Assembly: GCF_020520425.1 (NCBI RefSeq)
Contig: NC_079491.1
Span: forward strand, 46,738,027-46,802,026
Length of the DNA stretch: 64,000 bases
From: Spinacia oleracea
Taxonomy: Eukaryota > Streptophyta > Magnoliopsida > Caryophyllales > Amaranthaceae
Direction: 5' to 3'
This document shows positions 52,338-63,267 of this stretch, one piece after another. The position numbers were made by a program, and so were the translations under genes. Each line of letters starts with the position of its first letter. Position 1 is the first letter of the stretch. The notes below the pieces were generated by a model that searched no databases, was not told the origin of the DNA, and saw only the letters and a program-made list of their open reading frames with translations.

Positions 52338-55300
52338 TCAATTGTTGTCCTCTTCATCTGTATCTTCTATGTGGTCATCATCCACATATATGCCTTCAGA
52401 AACAATTGTCGATGGCAAATTATCAATATCATCCTCCATATCTCCTTGATCTGCGATTGAATGAGCACCTACTGCATGGTGTTCATCGTGATGATCATCC
52501 TCCCCAATGTCATATAAATCCCTTGGTTTCATTGGAGTTGGAGTAAACCAATCAAGTTCTCTACAATCTTGTATGTATATAACCTGAGAAACTTGAGATG
52601 GAAACACATATGGTTCATCATTTACCCGACCACCAGTGTGTATTAAGTGACTGAAATTGACATGTGTATAACCTAAACTATCTCTTCTCAATCCTCTTCC
52701 TTGGACCACATCAACCCATTCACATCCAAATAAAACGGCCTTAAAATCTCCATAGTAATCCAATTCTATCATATCTGTAACCCTTCCATAATATGCCAAA
52801 TCTCCGAGCATCGGCCTCGTATCACTTGAGCTAGCATAACTTTGGGTCTTAGCAACTACTACAACTCCACTATTTTGAGTACTCATATTTTTCTTATACT
52901 CTTTAGTTCTAAATAGATATCCATTGTTAACATCAAAAGCGTGAAATCTTCTTGTATGATTTGGTCCACGTGCAAGTGATTTGATTTCAGTTGTTATTCT
53001 CTCATCAGATGCATTTTCTGGATCTTTAACCTATGTTAAGTCAAAGAAAGAAATATCATAAATATAAACCTTTCAATACTTGCATTATGTAATTTAACAA
53101 CATAAAACTTACATAATTTTGTAGCCAATCACTAAATCCTTCATTATGTAGCAGTTCCTTTTCATGTTGTGAAGGGCGTCTTCTACGTGTTAATCTAGTA
53201 ATGTGGGATATATGATCCCTATAGTAAATAAATAAATAAAAATGGCATTAGTAAAACAATAGTTTTAGCATATTTTACAAACATAAAATTATATTATTAA
53301 TACTTACTTTCTTAAGGTTTCAATGGCAGGATTCCCGCAATTAAACAGAATGTATCTATGTGCTTGCTTCCACACCTTATCATCCATCCTAAATCCTTGA
53401 ATGTTCCCGTACGGTTTCCCTTCAGAAGGAAAAAGATCTGATAGATCTGATGCGTTGTTGTCTTTGTCGTGATCTAACTGATCATCTGCATTGTTTCGCG
53501 GTTTGTTTCTTTACTCTAACCCTTTTAAGTATCTTGAACAAAATATGAGGCATTCTTCAGCAAGGTATGCTTGTGCAATAGATCCCTCAGGCTGAGCTTT
53601 ATTACGCACATAAGATTTCAATGTTTTCAAGTACCTAATCGGTTTAAATGTTATACATGTGAGTAAATTAAGATATATAGATATTACATAATTCTATTAA
53701 AAAGTGAGCATACATAAAAAAATATAAAAGAGTAAATAAATCAAATATGTAGATAATATAGTATAGTATTAAAGTTACCTCTCAATCGGATACATCCAAC
53801 GATAGTGCACCGGCCCTCCAATTCTTGCTTCATATACTAAATGAATGACCAGGTGAACCATAATCGTAAAGAATGAAGGTAAGAAGATCTTCTCCAAGCG
53901 ATAGAAAACCCTGGCAGCCTTTTGTTCCAGTAGCTCGAGTGCACGTATGTGAAGGGTCTTTCCGCATAACACACGAAAAATGCTACACAAATCATCTATT
54001 ACTGAGACAACTTTATCATCCAGATTTCTTCTTAATGCAATAGGAAGAACGCATTGCATAAGTACATGGCAATCGTGACTTTTGAGACCAGACAATGAAC
54101 GATGCTTCTGACCGCAACGTGATATATTAGATGCATAACCATCGGGAAACTTGACATTCTCTAAAACTTCATAGAATAACTTTTTTCCCTCTTTACTCAT
54201 ATTAAAGCATGCAGGGGGCAGGAATCTTCTCCCAGATTTTCGACATTTTTGAGGCCATAACTTTCTCCTTATTTTTAATTTTTTGAGATCACGTCGAGCC
54301 GATAAATTATCCTTTGATTTTTCAGTATTCAACACACTATGCACAATATTATCACAAACTTTTTTTTTTCCACATGCATCATATCAACATTGTGGCGAAT
54401 TAAATTAAACTTCCAATAAGGAAGTCTAAATAAATCGCTCTTCTTCTTCCACGCGTTCTTGGGAACACCAGTTGCAGGTTCACTTAACTTGCCCAAAGTG
54501 AAATCAATATCTTTCAATTGCTCCAAGACATCAGATCCAGAGGGTGGTTTAGATGCATTCACATCATTCAGAAAGTGTTCATGGTTCATAAAACAGAATT
54601 TATGACCATATTTTAATCTGTAGGAATGAGTTTTTACATTACATGATAGACACACATATTCTGAATGTATATTCCAACCTGACTAGTTTCCAAGCGCCGG
54701 AAAATCATTTATAGTCCACATAACTATAGCACGCATCTGAAAAATTTCTCCGGTTGAGGCATCATAAGTGGCAGCCCCAGTTTCCCACAATTCAAGTAAT
54801 TCTTCAATGAGAGATTGTAAATACACATCAATGTTATTTCCTGGGGAATGAGGACCAGGAATAAGCAATGACAAAATAAAATTTTCTTTATTCATGCAAA
54901 GCCATGGAGGTAAGTTATAAGGTATAAGAACAACTGGCCAAATACTATATCTACTATCCAGCCTACCAAATGGGTTAAAACCATCAGTTGCAAGCCCTAA
55001 CCTAAGGTTCATCACCAAACTCAGGGAATTCAGCATCAAGGGATTTCCATGCATTTGAATTTGCTGTATGCCTTAAAATCTCATCTTTCTTACGTTCTTT
55101 GTGATGCCATGTCATGTCATTTGCTATTTTTGATGACATAAACAATCTTTGTAGTCTAGGATTTAAGGGGAAATACCGCAACACCTTTGCTGGTATTTTC
55201 TTTTTCTTCTTTGAAGCTGAAGAATTTTCTTCTGAAGTCCTCTCTTCAACTTTCCATCTAGAGGCATGACATATTGAACACTCCTCGTCTTTAGCCTTTT

Positions 55301-56033
55301 CTTTCTAAAACAACATACGGTCATTCGGGCATGCATCTATCTTCTCATACTTCAAACCCAATCCCTCAATGATTTTTTGTGATTCTCTCAAAGAATTAGG
55401 CAAAGTCTCACCTTCAGGTAAAGCCTCTTTTACCAGTTTAAGAATCATATCAAAGGAATCATTTGGCAAACCAAAACCACGCTTAATATGATTAAGATGC
55501 AGCAAGAAAGATAAGCGGTTGAATTTCTTACACCCTGGATATAACTCTTTATCAGCATCCTTAATTAAATCATTGAACTTTTCTGCATCATGATGTACAT
55601 ATTCATTAGAGTTTTCAGTTTCAAGCCCTTCTGAATTTGACGCCGTTGTCACGTCTTCATGTGATTCTAAGGTTGGTGCTTGAGTGTGAGTTCTAAACAT
55701 ATCAAGTAGCATTTCCATCATATCTTCAGAACCATTATTACCATTATTTCCCCGACTAGTTGCTGCATTAACATTCGAAACTTGTTATTCACCTAGCCCA
55801 AAGAGTGATTCCCCGTGACAATACCATGTATCATAGCCTTCAAGCATTCTGTGTTCCACAAGGTGGTTATAGATCTCTTCCTTAGATCTATAAAAACGAT
55901 TCACACACCTTTGACATGGACATGGAACTTTTCCTACATCTTCTCTAAAAGCAAACTTCAAAAATTCATCAACCCCGCCAAGATATTCATCCCACTTATT
56001 ACTTACAATCCATTTGCGCTTTCTATTATCCAT
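52338..56033 (-). pseudogene. TNP2-type CACTA transposase, decayed
   Basis: Family segments are in the right order on the minus strand. They are an N-terminal transposase-associated zinc-finger-like domain (CPCQRCVNR), the Transposase_21 core (LGLATDGFNPFG; LLIPGPHSPGNNIDVYLQSL; MWTINDFPALGN), a DUF4218-like part (GLKSHDCHVLMQ; VHLVIHLVYEARIGGPVHYR) and a DUF4216-like C terminus (ELDYYGDFKAVLFGCEWVD). It is broken by in-frame stops near 55785, 55305, 54683 and 53515, a frameshift near 55000-55060, and another at an A-run near 54360-54371 where the conserved MHVEKN segment is lost. Introns probably lie near 53640-53776 and in 52900-53320. It cannot make a full protein. Confidence 0.9.
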
Positions 56034-56069
56034 TAGAATTGCTGATAGCATAATAAAAAGTAAAAAAGT

Positions 56070-56072
<3 letters not shown>

Positions 56073-56148
<76 letters not shown>
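56073..56148. repeat. (AT)n microsatellite
   Basis: This is an almost pure AT dinucleotide run with one AC interruption at 56101-56102, just upstream of the TNP2 start. Confidence 0.95.
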
Positions 56149-56152
<4 letters not shown>

Positions 56153-56171
56153 TTTGCACAAAAGAAACATA

Positions 56172-56313
56172 AAGCGTAGTTTACTCTAGTGGTCAGGGAA
56201 TAAATTTTTACTTGCAGGGGTTATGGGTTCGGGTTCGATTATTGGAATGAGCAGTTTGACACCTTAACAAATTCACTTTTATTATCTATCAGTTGTTAAA
56301 AAAAAATTCAATA
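56172..56313 (+). mobile_element. Possible tRNA-derived SINE
   Basis: A box-A-like TAGTTTACTCTAGTGGTCAG and a box-B-like GGGTTCGATTATTGG are spaced about as in a tRNA-derived SINE head. It ends in GTTAAAAAAAAA. It does not fold as a proper tRNA, so it is not called as a tRNA gene. No target duplication was found. Confidence 0.4.
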
Positions 56314-58838
56314 AATTGAACCATTATTCCTTTTAGAGTTTATTATTACCAAAAGGAAAGAGTAATAAGAATAAAGTTCTCTTCAATTTCCAAAAACAAA
56401 TAATTTGTTGTTTGCACAAATTAATTAAAATACTCTTAGCTTAGAAAATACAAGAGCTAAGATTAAACATTACAATTTTGGTGAACTTACACTCTGGATC
56501 CCACAACAAATAACAAATACTTATACATAGAATGTCAAAGAAAAATAACATAAACAAATGAAGAGAGTCGTTAACAAACTCTTTTTTAAGTACTTAATAT
56601 AGCTGGTAAAGTAAAGGGTTCTTAAACATTTCTTCCTGTTTTCCCCCTCTTTGCCTCCATCTGTTACAGATTTTGTTTGCTAAATTGATTTTACACCCAA
56701 TACATACATGCATACAGGTAATTATTTCTTTCGCGAAAATTCTGTTGCAAGTTACTAGGCCAAGGACTGCACTCCTTGGCAACCTACAAGGCTTGACAAT
56801 TTATAGAAATTTTCAGCAACATCCTGAAGCCACTAATGTTCCTGGTATATTGATTATAAGAGTTGATTCAGCCACCTACTTTTCCAACTCAAATTACATC
56901 AAGGAGAGGTAATATTTTGAATTCACTTCACCTTAAAAAAGAACTTCTTTTCTTTTTAGTTATTTTTTTGGGGCATATCTTTATACATTATACTTGGTAT
57001 TTGTTTTCGATCTTTAATAAAAATAGACTAAGCATTGTAAAACATGCAAGCTGAAAAATATCTGAAATAAGAATTTGATATTATAAAGAACATATTCTAC
57101 AACAAGTGATCAAATAGGGTCTACTGGTCTAGTCAACCCCTTTGGTAGAAAGTGTGATGAAAATAGTACCGAACCTCCTTGCACAGGGTAAAATCTGATG
57201 CTTTCTTTTCCCTTTATATTTTTTTTTTGAGTTAATGGGGTTGATGACTCCTCGGTCAGTTTCACTTATCTTAGTTGTCTATACGTTGTTTAATCTGAAA
57301 TTGAGCAATTGCTGATATATCACAGGTGGGTGGAGCAAGTGCTGAAATGTTGAATAATGTACTGTCAATGTCATTTAAATTAGATAGCGCCATCAATGAA
57401 ATTTGCGGAAAATATTAATATGTATCAGATATGCAACAAAAACAACTCCAATTGACAAAATTCGAAATGGTCATGATATTTAAACGATAATTAGAACAAC
57501 AATTAATATATTAAACTCTCAAATCGAATTAAATTGCAACTCAATTGGAAAAATAACAACAGATTAATTGAGGAGAAGCTAGATAATTACCACAGAGAAG
57601 CAACGGCAAGAGCAGCAACGGCAAGAGCAGATCGAAACCGTCGACCAGTAACCACCGAGCAGCAACCACCGACCGGTAACCACCGAGCATCAACGACGCA
57701 ACCCCAACAACCACAAAGAAAAAGAGAAAGCCAAGAGCACCAACCCGAGTAGAAACCACCGAGCAACCACCGCCGAGCAGAAACGCAGTAACCACCAGCG
57801 ACGCAGCTACTGAGTTTTCTGGAGGAAGTGATTGAGAGAAAGTGACGACACGAAAAAAAAATAAGGGAAACCTTAAGTTAGAAATAAAACTATGGGGCTA
57901 GTTTCAAATGAATTGTATTTTTTTGGGTGAAAATTTTCAAATGAATTGTGAAATTAATTTTGGGAATAAGTGCAGCGCCAAAAGGACTGATAGTGGCGCG
58001 ATGTGAAAATTCGGCTTAGGCGGCATTTGTTTTGTAGCATTTGATGGAATGTCGCCTAAACCTTTGTTTTAATATCCCAACAAATGGGTTTAGGCGGCAT
58101 TGCGCATAAATGCCACTAGATAAATGCCGCTATACAATACTTTTGTTGTAGTGGCAAAGTTATGTCTAACCAAGAAAGCAACAAGGAACCCCCCAACTTA
58201 TACATTTAATTGCAAAAACTTATAAATCCTACCTTAAAACCCCATACATGGAAACCCTAGGCTACACCCAAACCCCTAGATGAAGACTACTCACTCATGG
58301 AATTGACCACAAATTTCAACATGATATATTCAATAGGAGTATGCATTTCCGAATAATCAAGGCAGAAATCTCTAACCAAATAGTTTAAGCTAATTTCATC
58401 ATGGCAATCAAATCTATAAGCAAAACCATCATCAACAATACAATCAAAATCACCAAATCTTAAAAGATTAGCAAAGAAGCTAGTAAGTCTAATCATAAAG
58501 GATTAGGAAAAGCTAAATAATCAAACAAGTAGGAAGGAAAAATATAAAAGTGCCTATTTTTGGGGTTTTTTTATTAATGAGAAAATAAGAGACAAAAGTA
58601 AGAAAAATCAGAAATTAATGACAATAAATGGAAATAAGAGTTGAGAATTTTTACAATGAAGCTTCAAATCCAAGATTAGGGAGAATCCCAAGCAATACAA
58701 TGACCAATGAATGAAGTTCTCCTCCTTTCTCTCTCTAAAATAAAAATTCAGACTACTTTTGTAAAAAAAACTAGGTATTCTAAAAGTTCCCAAAATGATT
58801 GAAATAGTCCCGAAAAAAAGGCTCAGCGCTGGCAGCAG

Positions 58839-59069
58839 GTTCGGCCGAACCAACGTAGAAGTTCGGCCGAACCAAGAGGAGAAACAGGAACTGCTGTTTG
58901 AGAGGTTCGGCCGAACAATTTGGGGAGGTTCGGCCGAACACAAGGAAGTTCGACCGAACTTTTGGAAATGTTCGGCCGAACTCTGGGCTTGTTTGCTTCA
59001 GGTTGTTCTGCTTCGGTTCGGCCGAACACTTCTGAAGTTCGGCCGAACACTTCTGAAGTTCGGCCGAAC
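58839..59069. repeat. Array of nine GTTCGGCCGAAC palindromes
   Basis: The 12-bp palindrome GTTCGGCCGAAC starts at 58839, 58861, 58905, 58928, 58948 (one base changed), 58970, 59016, 59037 and 59058. Centre spacing is often about 20-22 bp, with two longer gaps. It sits inside the solo-LTR-like element, near its 5' end in minus orientation. Confidence 0.97.
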
Positions 59070-59360
59070 ATCTTGAGTTCTTGATTCCTTGACTCCCTTT
59101 TTCTACTTCGACCTTTCCTTGGGTACCCTTGACTTCCATTGACTTTTCCATCCGTTTTACTTGTTTTCCTACACATTAACAAACCCGTGAAAAGCAAAAG
59201 CTTGAAAAAAAATAAGAAAAATAAGGCAAAAGGGCAGTAATTAGGAAAAACCGAGTCAACTAAGCACGTAAGAGCAAGGGGACTAAAATGAGCACAAAAG
59301 GGGAAGAAAACAAACGAAAACAAGAATAAAAAGGAGGAAAAACCAGAATGTCACTCATCA

Positions 59361-59838
59361 GCAGCCACATTTGATATTTTTCTACTAGTGTATTAGATTT
59401 GGATCCACAGGATTCAGAACGAGTTCAAAATCCCTTTCCATTTCTAATGATAACTGATATCCGAAATTAAATTTAATTAAGTACAAAGAAATGAGGGTTT
59501 TGTTTACGTATTTGATTACTTAAGAACTTAATCGGGGATACAAAATATTTGTTTAGGGGTTAACCCCCTCTAAAAAAGAGAAATACATAAGAACTTAATT
59601 AGGGATAAATATTTCACTCAACTTTTACAAGAAATTATAATCTATTTGATGAATTTGAATTGTAGTCGCTTGTACATACCATATTCTTTGACACTTTTAT
59701 ACTATACCTTCACTCAAAAAACAAATTTATACAACACAAATTAGACAGTCGGCAATGTCCTCACAATGAGATCATATACATCATTTGTATCTTTCTTCAA
59801 AAAGAGTGATGGATGAAAACCAAAATACTTTTCAAGAT
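59361..59838. other. 3' flank of the SWEET gene
   Basis: This is AT-rich sequence between the solo-LTR-like element and the SWEET stop codon. It probably contains that gene's 3' UTR; I see nothing else in it. Confidence 0.5.
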
Positions 59839-60229
59839 TCACCATTTGACATCTTTCTTTGGTGGTTGATTTGAAGGCGATGAGATGAGATTAGGTTGTT
59901 GTGAACCTTCCTCAATCAGTTTTGCTGAAAGGTCACTCTTGGAAGGCTTAGCATTTCTATAAATAGCGTATAGAACTAACTGTATAACTCCAAGAAAACA
60001 TCCAATCCCATTTGGCACCTGTTCATGTTCAACAACAAAATTTAAGTTAGTCAATGAATGATTCAATACCAATACTGCTGAAAAGATAACAATTAAATGA
60101 TGAGCTTACCATAAGGTAAATATCCTGCCGAAGAACCGCATACAAGCTCCAAATTGCTCCATTTAAGAAGAAGAAAAATGATAGAAGGAATGGCATATAT
60201 TCTACACTTTTTGTTGTCACCACTGTTTT
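59839..60229 (-). CDS. SWEET16/17-like sugar transporter, last two exons
   Basis: SWEETs are seven-helix sugar uniporters; the SWEET16/17 clade acts at the vacuole membrane on fructose and glucose (family knowledge). Two exons are visible on the minus strand, 60229-60110 and 60018-59839, with GT-AG borders in phase 0, giving 99 C-terminal residues. They cover the second MtN3 repeat: [20 protein letters not shown], helix 6 (AIWSLYAVL), then [20 protein letters not shown] (helix 7), RNAKPSK and a hydrophilic tail ending QPPKKDVKW. The NAKP and [13 protein letters not shown] stretches favour the SWEET16/17 clade. Upstream exons are not found between 60230 and 64000, so either a very long intron runs past the window or the gene is a 3' fragment. 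Confidence 0.85.
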
Positions 60230-60545
60230 CTGGGAAACAATTCAAAAATACAAATATGAACTTCTTAACATAACTTGGTATGTAAATGATAATTATTTAA
60301 GACCTTAGAAAATAACTTCAAATTTTCTAAGCAGTAAAAATCTAAAGGAACAAATGATGTTCATTGCTTCATTATCGGGTCTTGATTATTATCCTCAAAA
60401 CGGTTAACTAATTAAAATCGTTTGTACATTCAAAAAAAATAAATTAAAATTGTTTGTTCACAAAATGTTGTAAAGAGTACTTTATCTTTCTTAGCTTAAT
60501 CAACACTTTCTATGAATTTATGTATACCATCTCAGTTAAAAAAAT

Positions 60546-60782
60546 TACCATTTAATTTCTTTTTTGTCATTTTTCTTATTTTGTCTTTTGCTATGATATG
60601 CATTTGCCCACACATATCTGATATCCGAAAATACCATTCTGTAAAAAAAAAGTACCATTCAGTTAAAAAAAGTACCATTTTTGTTTAAAAAAGTACCATT
60701 TAATTTCTTTTTTGTCATTTTTCTTATTTTGTCTTTTGCTATGATATGCATTTGCCCACACATATCTGATATCCGAAAATAC
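60546..60782 (+). repeat. 89-bp direct duplication, period 148
   Basis: 60546-60634 and 60694-60782 read the same, from TACCATTTAATTTC to ATATCCGAAAATAC. Between them are short AGTACCATT / GTTAAAAAA repeats that look like the source of slippage. The near identity indicates a recent event. Confidence 0.93.
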
Positions 60783-61958
60783 TTCCTCATACCATCTCTT
60801 GGAGTCATGGGCACACGGTGAGTTAGTAGACCAACTAGTGTCATGTCCGTACGATGTACTGTTTATACTTTAAATTAGTGTGTGGTTCGGGTGTTGTTCC
60901 GGGTTTTGACTTTTATTCGAGTTTATTTTCTTTTGTAAACATGTGACACAAGATTAGTGGTTGATCAACAACCTTTCAAATCTGAAACGGTGAAACCCCA
61001 CATCCGAAAATCAAAACAAGGTTGGATCCTTTTCTTCATTTATTTGATTTATTATTCAACCTCCGTCAATGTTTCTCCGCTTACTCATTAGTACACTCTA
61101 GTACACCGGGGTTTTTTTTGTTTGTGAGGCTTAAGCTAGGAAAATAATTACTGTACATTAATAAATTAAGTAATCATTCCTCCTTTTCCCTTTTTTTTTG
61201 CATTCACTTTTATTCAACGTATTTATTTATTGTAAAAAGTGTATATATGTTTATATAGAAAGATATAACATAAGTTGTGGTTGATTAAGATGGTAGGAAG
61301 TGTAACTTTTAACAAAAAGGTATGATGTTCAATCCTTGCTACATTTCTTTTTTTTTTTGCTTGTAATGACATGTCATGATGCTAATTAGTGGTGGCGTGG
61401 CGTAATAACGAGAGATATACGTGGCACGTGTACGTTATTAAGAACAACTATTAGTAATTTGTGTATACATATCAAATTTGCATGACATCTAAACTATATT
61501 CATAGACAATTATCATCAAAGTATAAATTGATAGATTTGTTACTGCCACCATCTTGTCTTATTCATTTAAAAAAAAGAGTACATAGATAAATTTATTTTC
61601 TTCCCCTTTCATCACTTGTGTCAAACAAAAAGTTAATCTCGACCTTCCTTTACTTTAATAGTTATAACCACATAATCCCACCATCTATGTCATTACCGAT
61701 CACTTAACACCTACCCTCGTGTACTTTATTCAGCTAGATACTATTTCGAGTTGGGGTGAGGCCGGTAGGAAGGATGATCCCTCCACACCTGTATCCGCCT
61801 AAAATTTTCATCTCCATCCCAAGTCACCACAATAGGTACTCTACTCATCCTCATCCCACTCCCCACGTAATATAATTTATCTCCGCTCCATCACACTCGC
61901 CTCAAACCTAGTCCTAGACCCTTTTTCTTTCTTGGAGAGTTTTGAAGTTCAAAACTTT

Positions 61959-62095
61959 ATTTTAGAGTATTTGTCAATTCAGTTGATTGATTTTAATGTA
62001 TCCGTCAATTCACAAATATTTTTTTAAGTGAAGGGTATTCGTCAATTTGGTTGATTGATTTTAGAGTATTCGTCAATTCGGTTGATTATTTTAAA
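61959..62095 (+). repeat. Short tandem repeat of about 40 bp
   Basis: Variants of GTATTYGTCAATTCRGTTGA followed by TTGATTTTA recur about four times. Confidence 0.65.
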
Positions 62096-62373
62096 GCATG
62101 AGATTGACGGAGCGATTGTGCGAGTATTAGATAGGTACTACTATTGAAGTGAATGGTGGATGAGATAACTTTATGCTTGACACATGCGGTGAATGAGAAT
62201 CAAAATAATTTTATCTAGGTAACCTTATTTCTTTTTGTTTTAATAAGACACCGATCGAATAAGCAATAGCAAATTTATCCATCATTAATTTTAATTTAAA
62301 GAATATCTATAAACTCTATTTTGATGATAATTGTCTATCATATTTCATATAAATTTATATTTAGATTATAAAT

Positions 62374-62399
62374 TGTGCATTGCACAGGTACTATACTAG
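62374..62399 (+). mobile_element. Helitron-like 3' end
   Basis: The small hairpin TGTGCA-T-TGCACA is followed by GGTACTATACTAG and then T. It matches the pattern at 45749-45775 (hairpin, then CTAG|T). The 5' end was not found. Confidence 0.5.
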
Positions 62400-62561
62400 T
62401 ATATGACTATATTATTCATGTTAAGAACCTTGTCTTTCATACAACACACTTTCCAATTCGTTGGGACTTTTGTTTTTAGAACTACAACTATCTCTATTAT
62501 ATAAGTCAACTCCTAAATTGAAATGCAACTATCTCTATTATCTAATGAGATATAGGCAAAC

Positions 62562-62670
62562 AACTGCGCACTGATTGTGCACTGAGAACACGACGACCGC
62601 GCACAAGATCTGCGCGGTGGTCATGTTGTCGGCGCATAATTTGTGCGCTGCAACCATGGCCTTCGTGCAA
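62562..62670. repeat. GC-rich imperfect inverted repeat
   Basis: ACTGCGCACTGATTGTGCAC and CCGCGCA on the left face TGCGCGGTGG and TTTGTGCGCTGCA on the right. It is similar in nature to the hairpin at 45978-46061. Confidence 0.5.
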
Positions 62671-63117
62671 TTTCTGTGTGTGGGTAGGGTAGCGCTCATC
62701 TTCGAATCAACGTTTGCTTCAAATGAAGATGGGATATTTCCCCTTTAAAGTGAATACAATATTATTATTTTTTGTTATTATTATTTTTAACTATTATTAT
62801 TGTTATTATTATTTCTATTTTATTTATTTATTATTATAATTATTATTATATTAATAAAGAAGCAATTACACAAAGTTGGATGGGAGCCTAGCCACTAATT
62901 GGGCTCCGACACCCTTATTCAAAGCAAAACACAAACGATGAAAAAGAAATATTGTAATTATTTTTTTATTTCTATTATTTTTATTATTATTACTATTATT
63001 ATTATTTGGGTGAATATTAAAAGGGCAATATTGTATGTTTCTATACTAAATAAGGGCGTTCTTATGAAAATGAGGACGTCTTTTAATCAACCCGTGAAAT
63101 AAATCCCGTTACTAATT

Positions 63118-63267
63118 TATACGGAGTAATCCATAAGGATATTATAAATTAGTAAATTGATTTATTTCATTCTGGCAATATAGATGTAAATTGGTTTTGA
63201 TTCTTTTGAAAAGGAGTAAATTTTGTTTGGGGCTTATACATAATATCCTTATGGATTACTCCGTATA
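63118..63267. repeat. 150-bp MITE-like palindrome
   Basis: Perfect 25-bp inverted arms (63118-63142 and 63243-63267), starting TATACGGAGTAATCCATAAG, surround about 100 bp of AT-rich DNA. The TACGGAGTA ends are frequent in plant MITEs. Confidence 0.85.

Larger units (their letters stand above)
48238..58153 (-). mobile_element. CACTA (En/Spm) transposon, 9.9 kb
   Basis: The perfect 13-bp ends CACTACAACAAAA are inverted and flanked by an exact 3-bp duplication GCA (48235-48237 and 58154-58156). Subterminal repeats of the type AGGCGGCATTT / AAATGCCGC occur in both orientations within 200 bp of each end. It contains, on the minus strand, a broken TNP2-type transposase gene and an apparently intact second gene. 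It sits inside a solo-LTR-like element. Confidence 0.95.
56052..58153. other. 5' part of the CACTA element, non-coding
   Basis: It contains an AT microsatellite, a SINE-like piece and the subterminal repeats. The Gln/Arg/Thr-rich open frame at 57534-57752 arises from CAACCACCGAGCA-type repeats and is not convincing as a protein. Confidence 0.5.
47769..59360 (-). mobile_element. Solo-LTR-like element, split by a CACTA transposon
   Basis: It begins TGATAAAGGG and ends GTCACTCATCA on the plus strand (TG..CA), with an exact 5-bp duplication GCAGC on each side (47764-47768 and 59361-59365). Without the CACTA insertion it is about 1.67 kb and has no gag, pol or primer-binding site, as a solo LTR would. 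Read on the minus strand it starts TGATGAGTGACATTCTGG, in the style of long Ty3/Athila LTRs (weak inference). It carries the palindrome array at 58839-59069. Confidence 0.7.

Noticed and set aside
56172..56260. tRNA gene suggested by box-A and box-B-like words
   Set aside because: No cloverleaf or acceptor stem can be drawn, and it ends in an A-run; a SINE fragment fits better.
57534..57752. Gln/Arg/Thr-rich protein
   Set aside because: It comes from short CAACCACCGAGCA-type repeats; both strands are open and no domain is visible.
58839..59069. CRISPR-like array of spaced repeats
   Set aside because: The repeat is only 12 bp, spacers are short and irregular, there is no cas gene and the DNA is plant nuclear.
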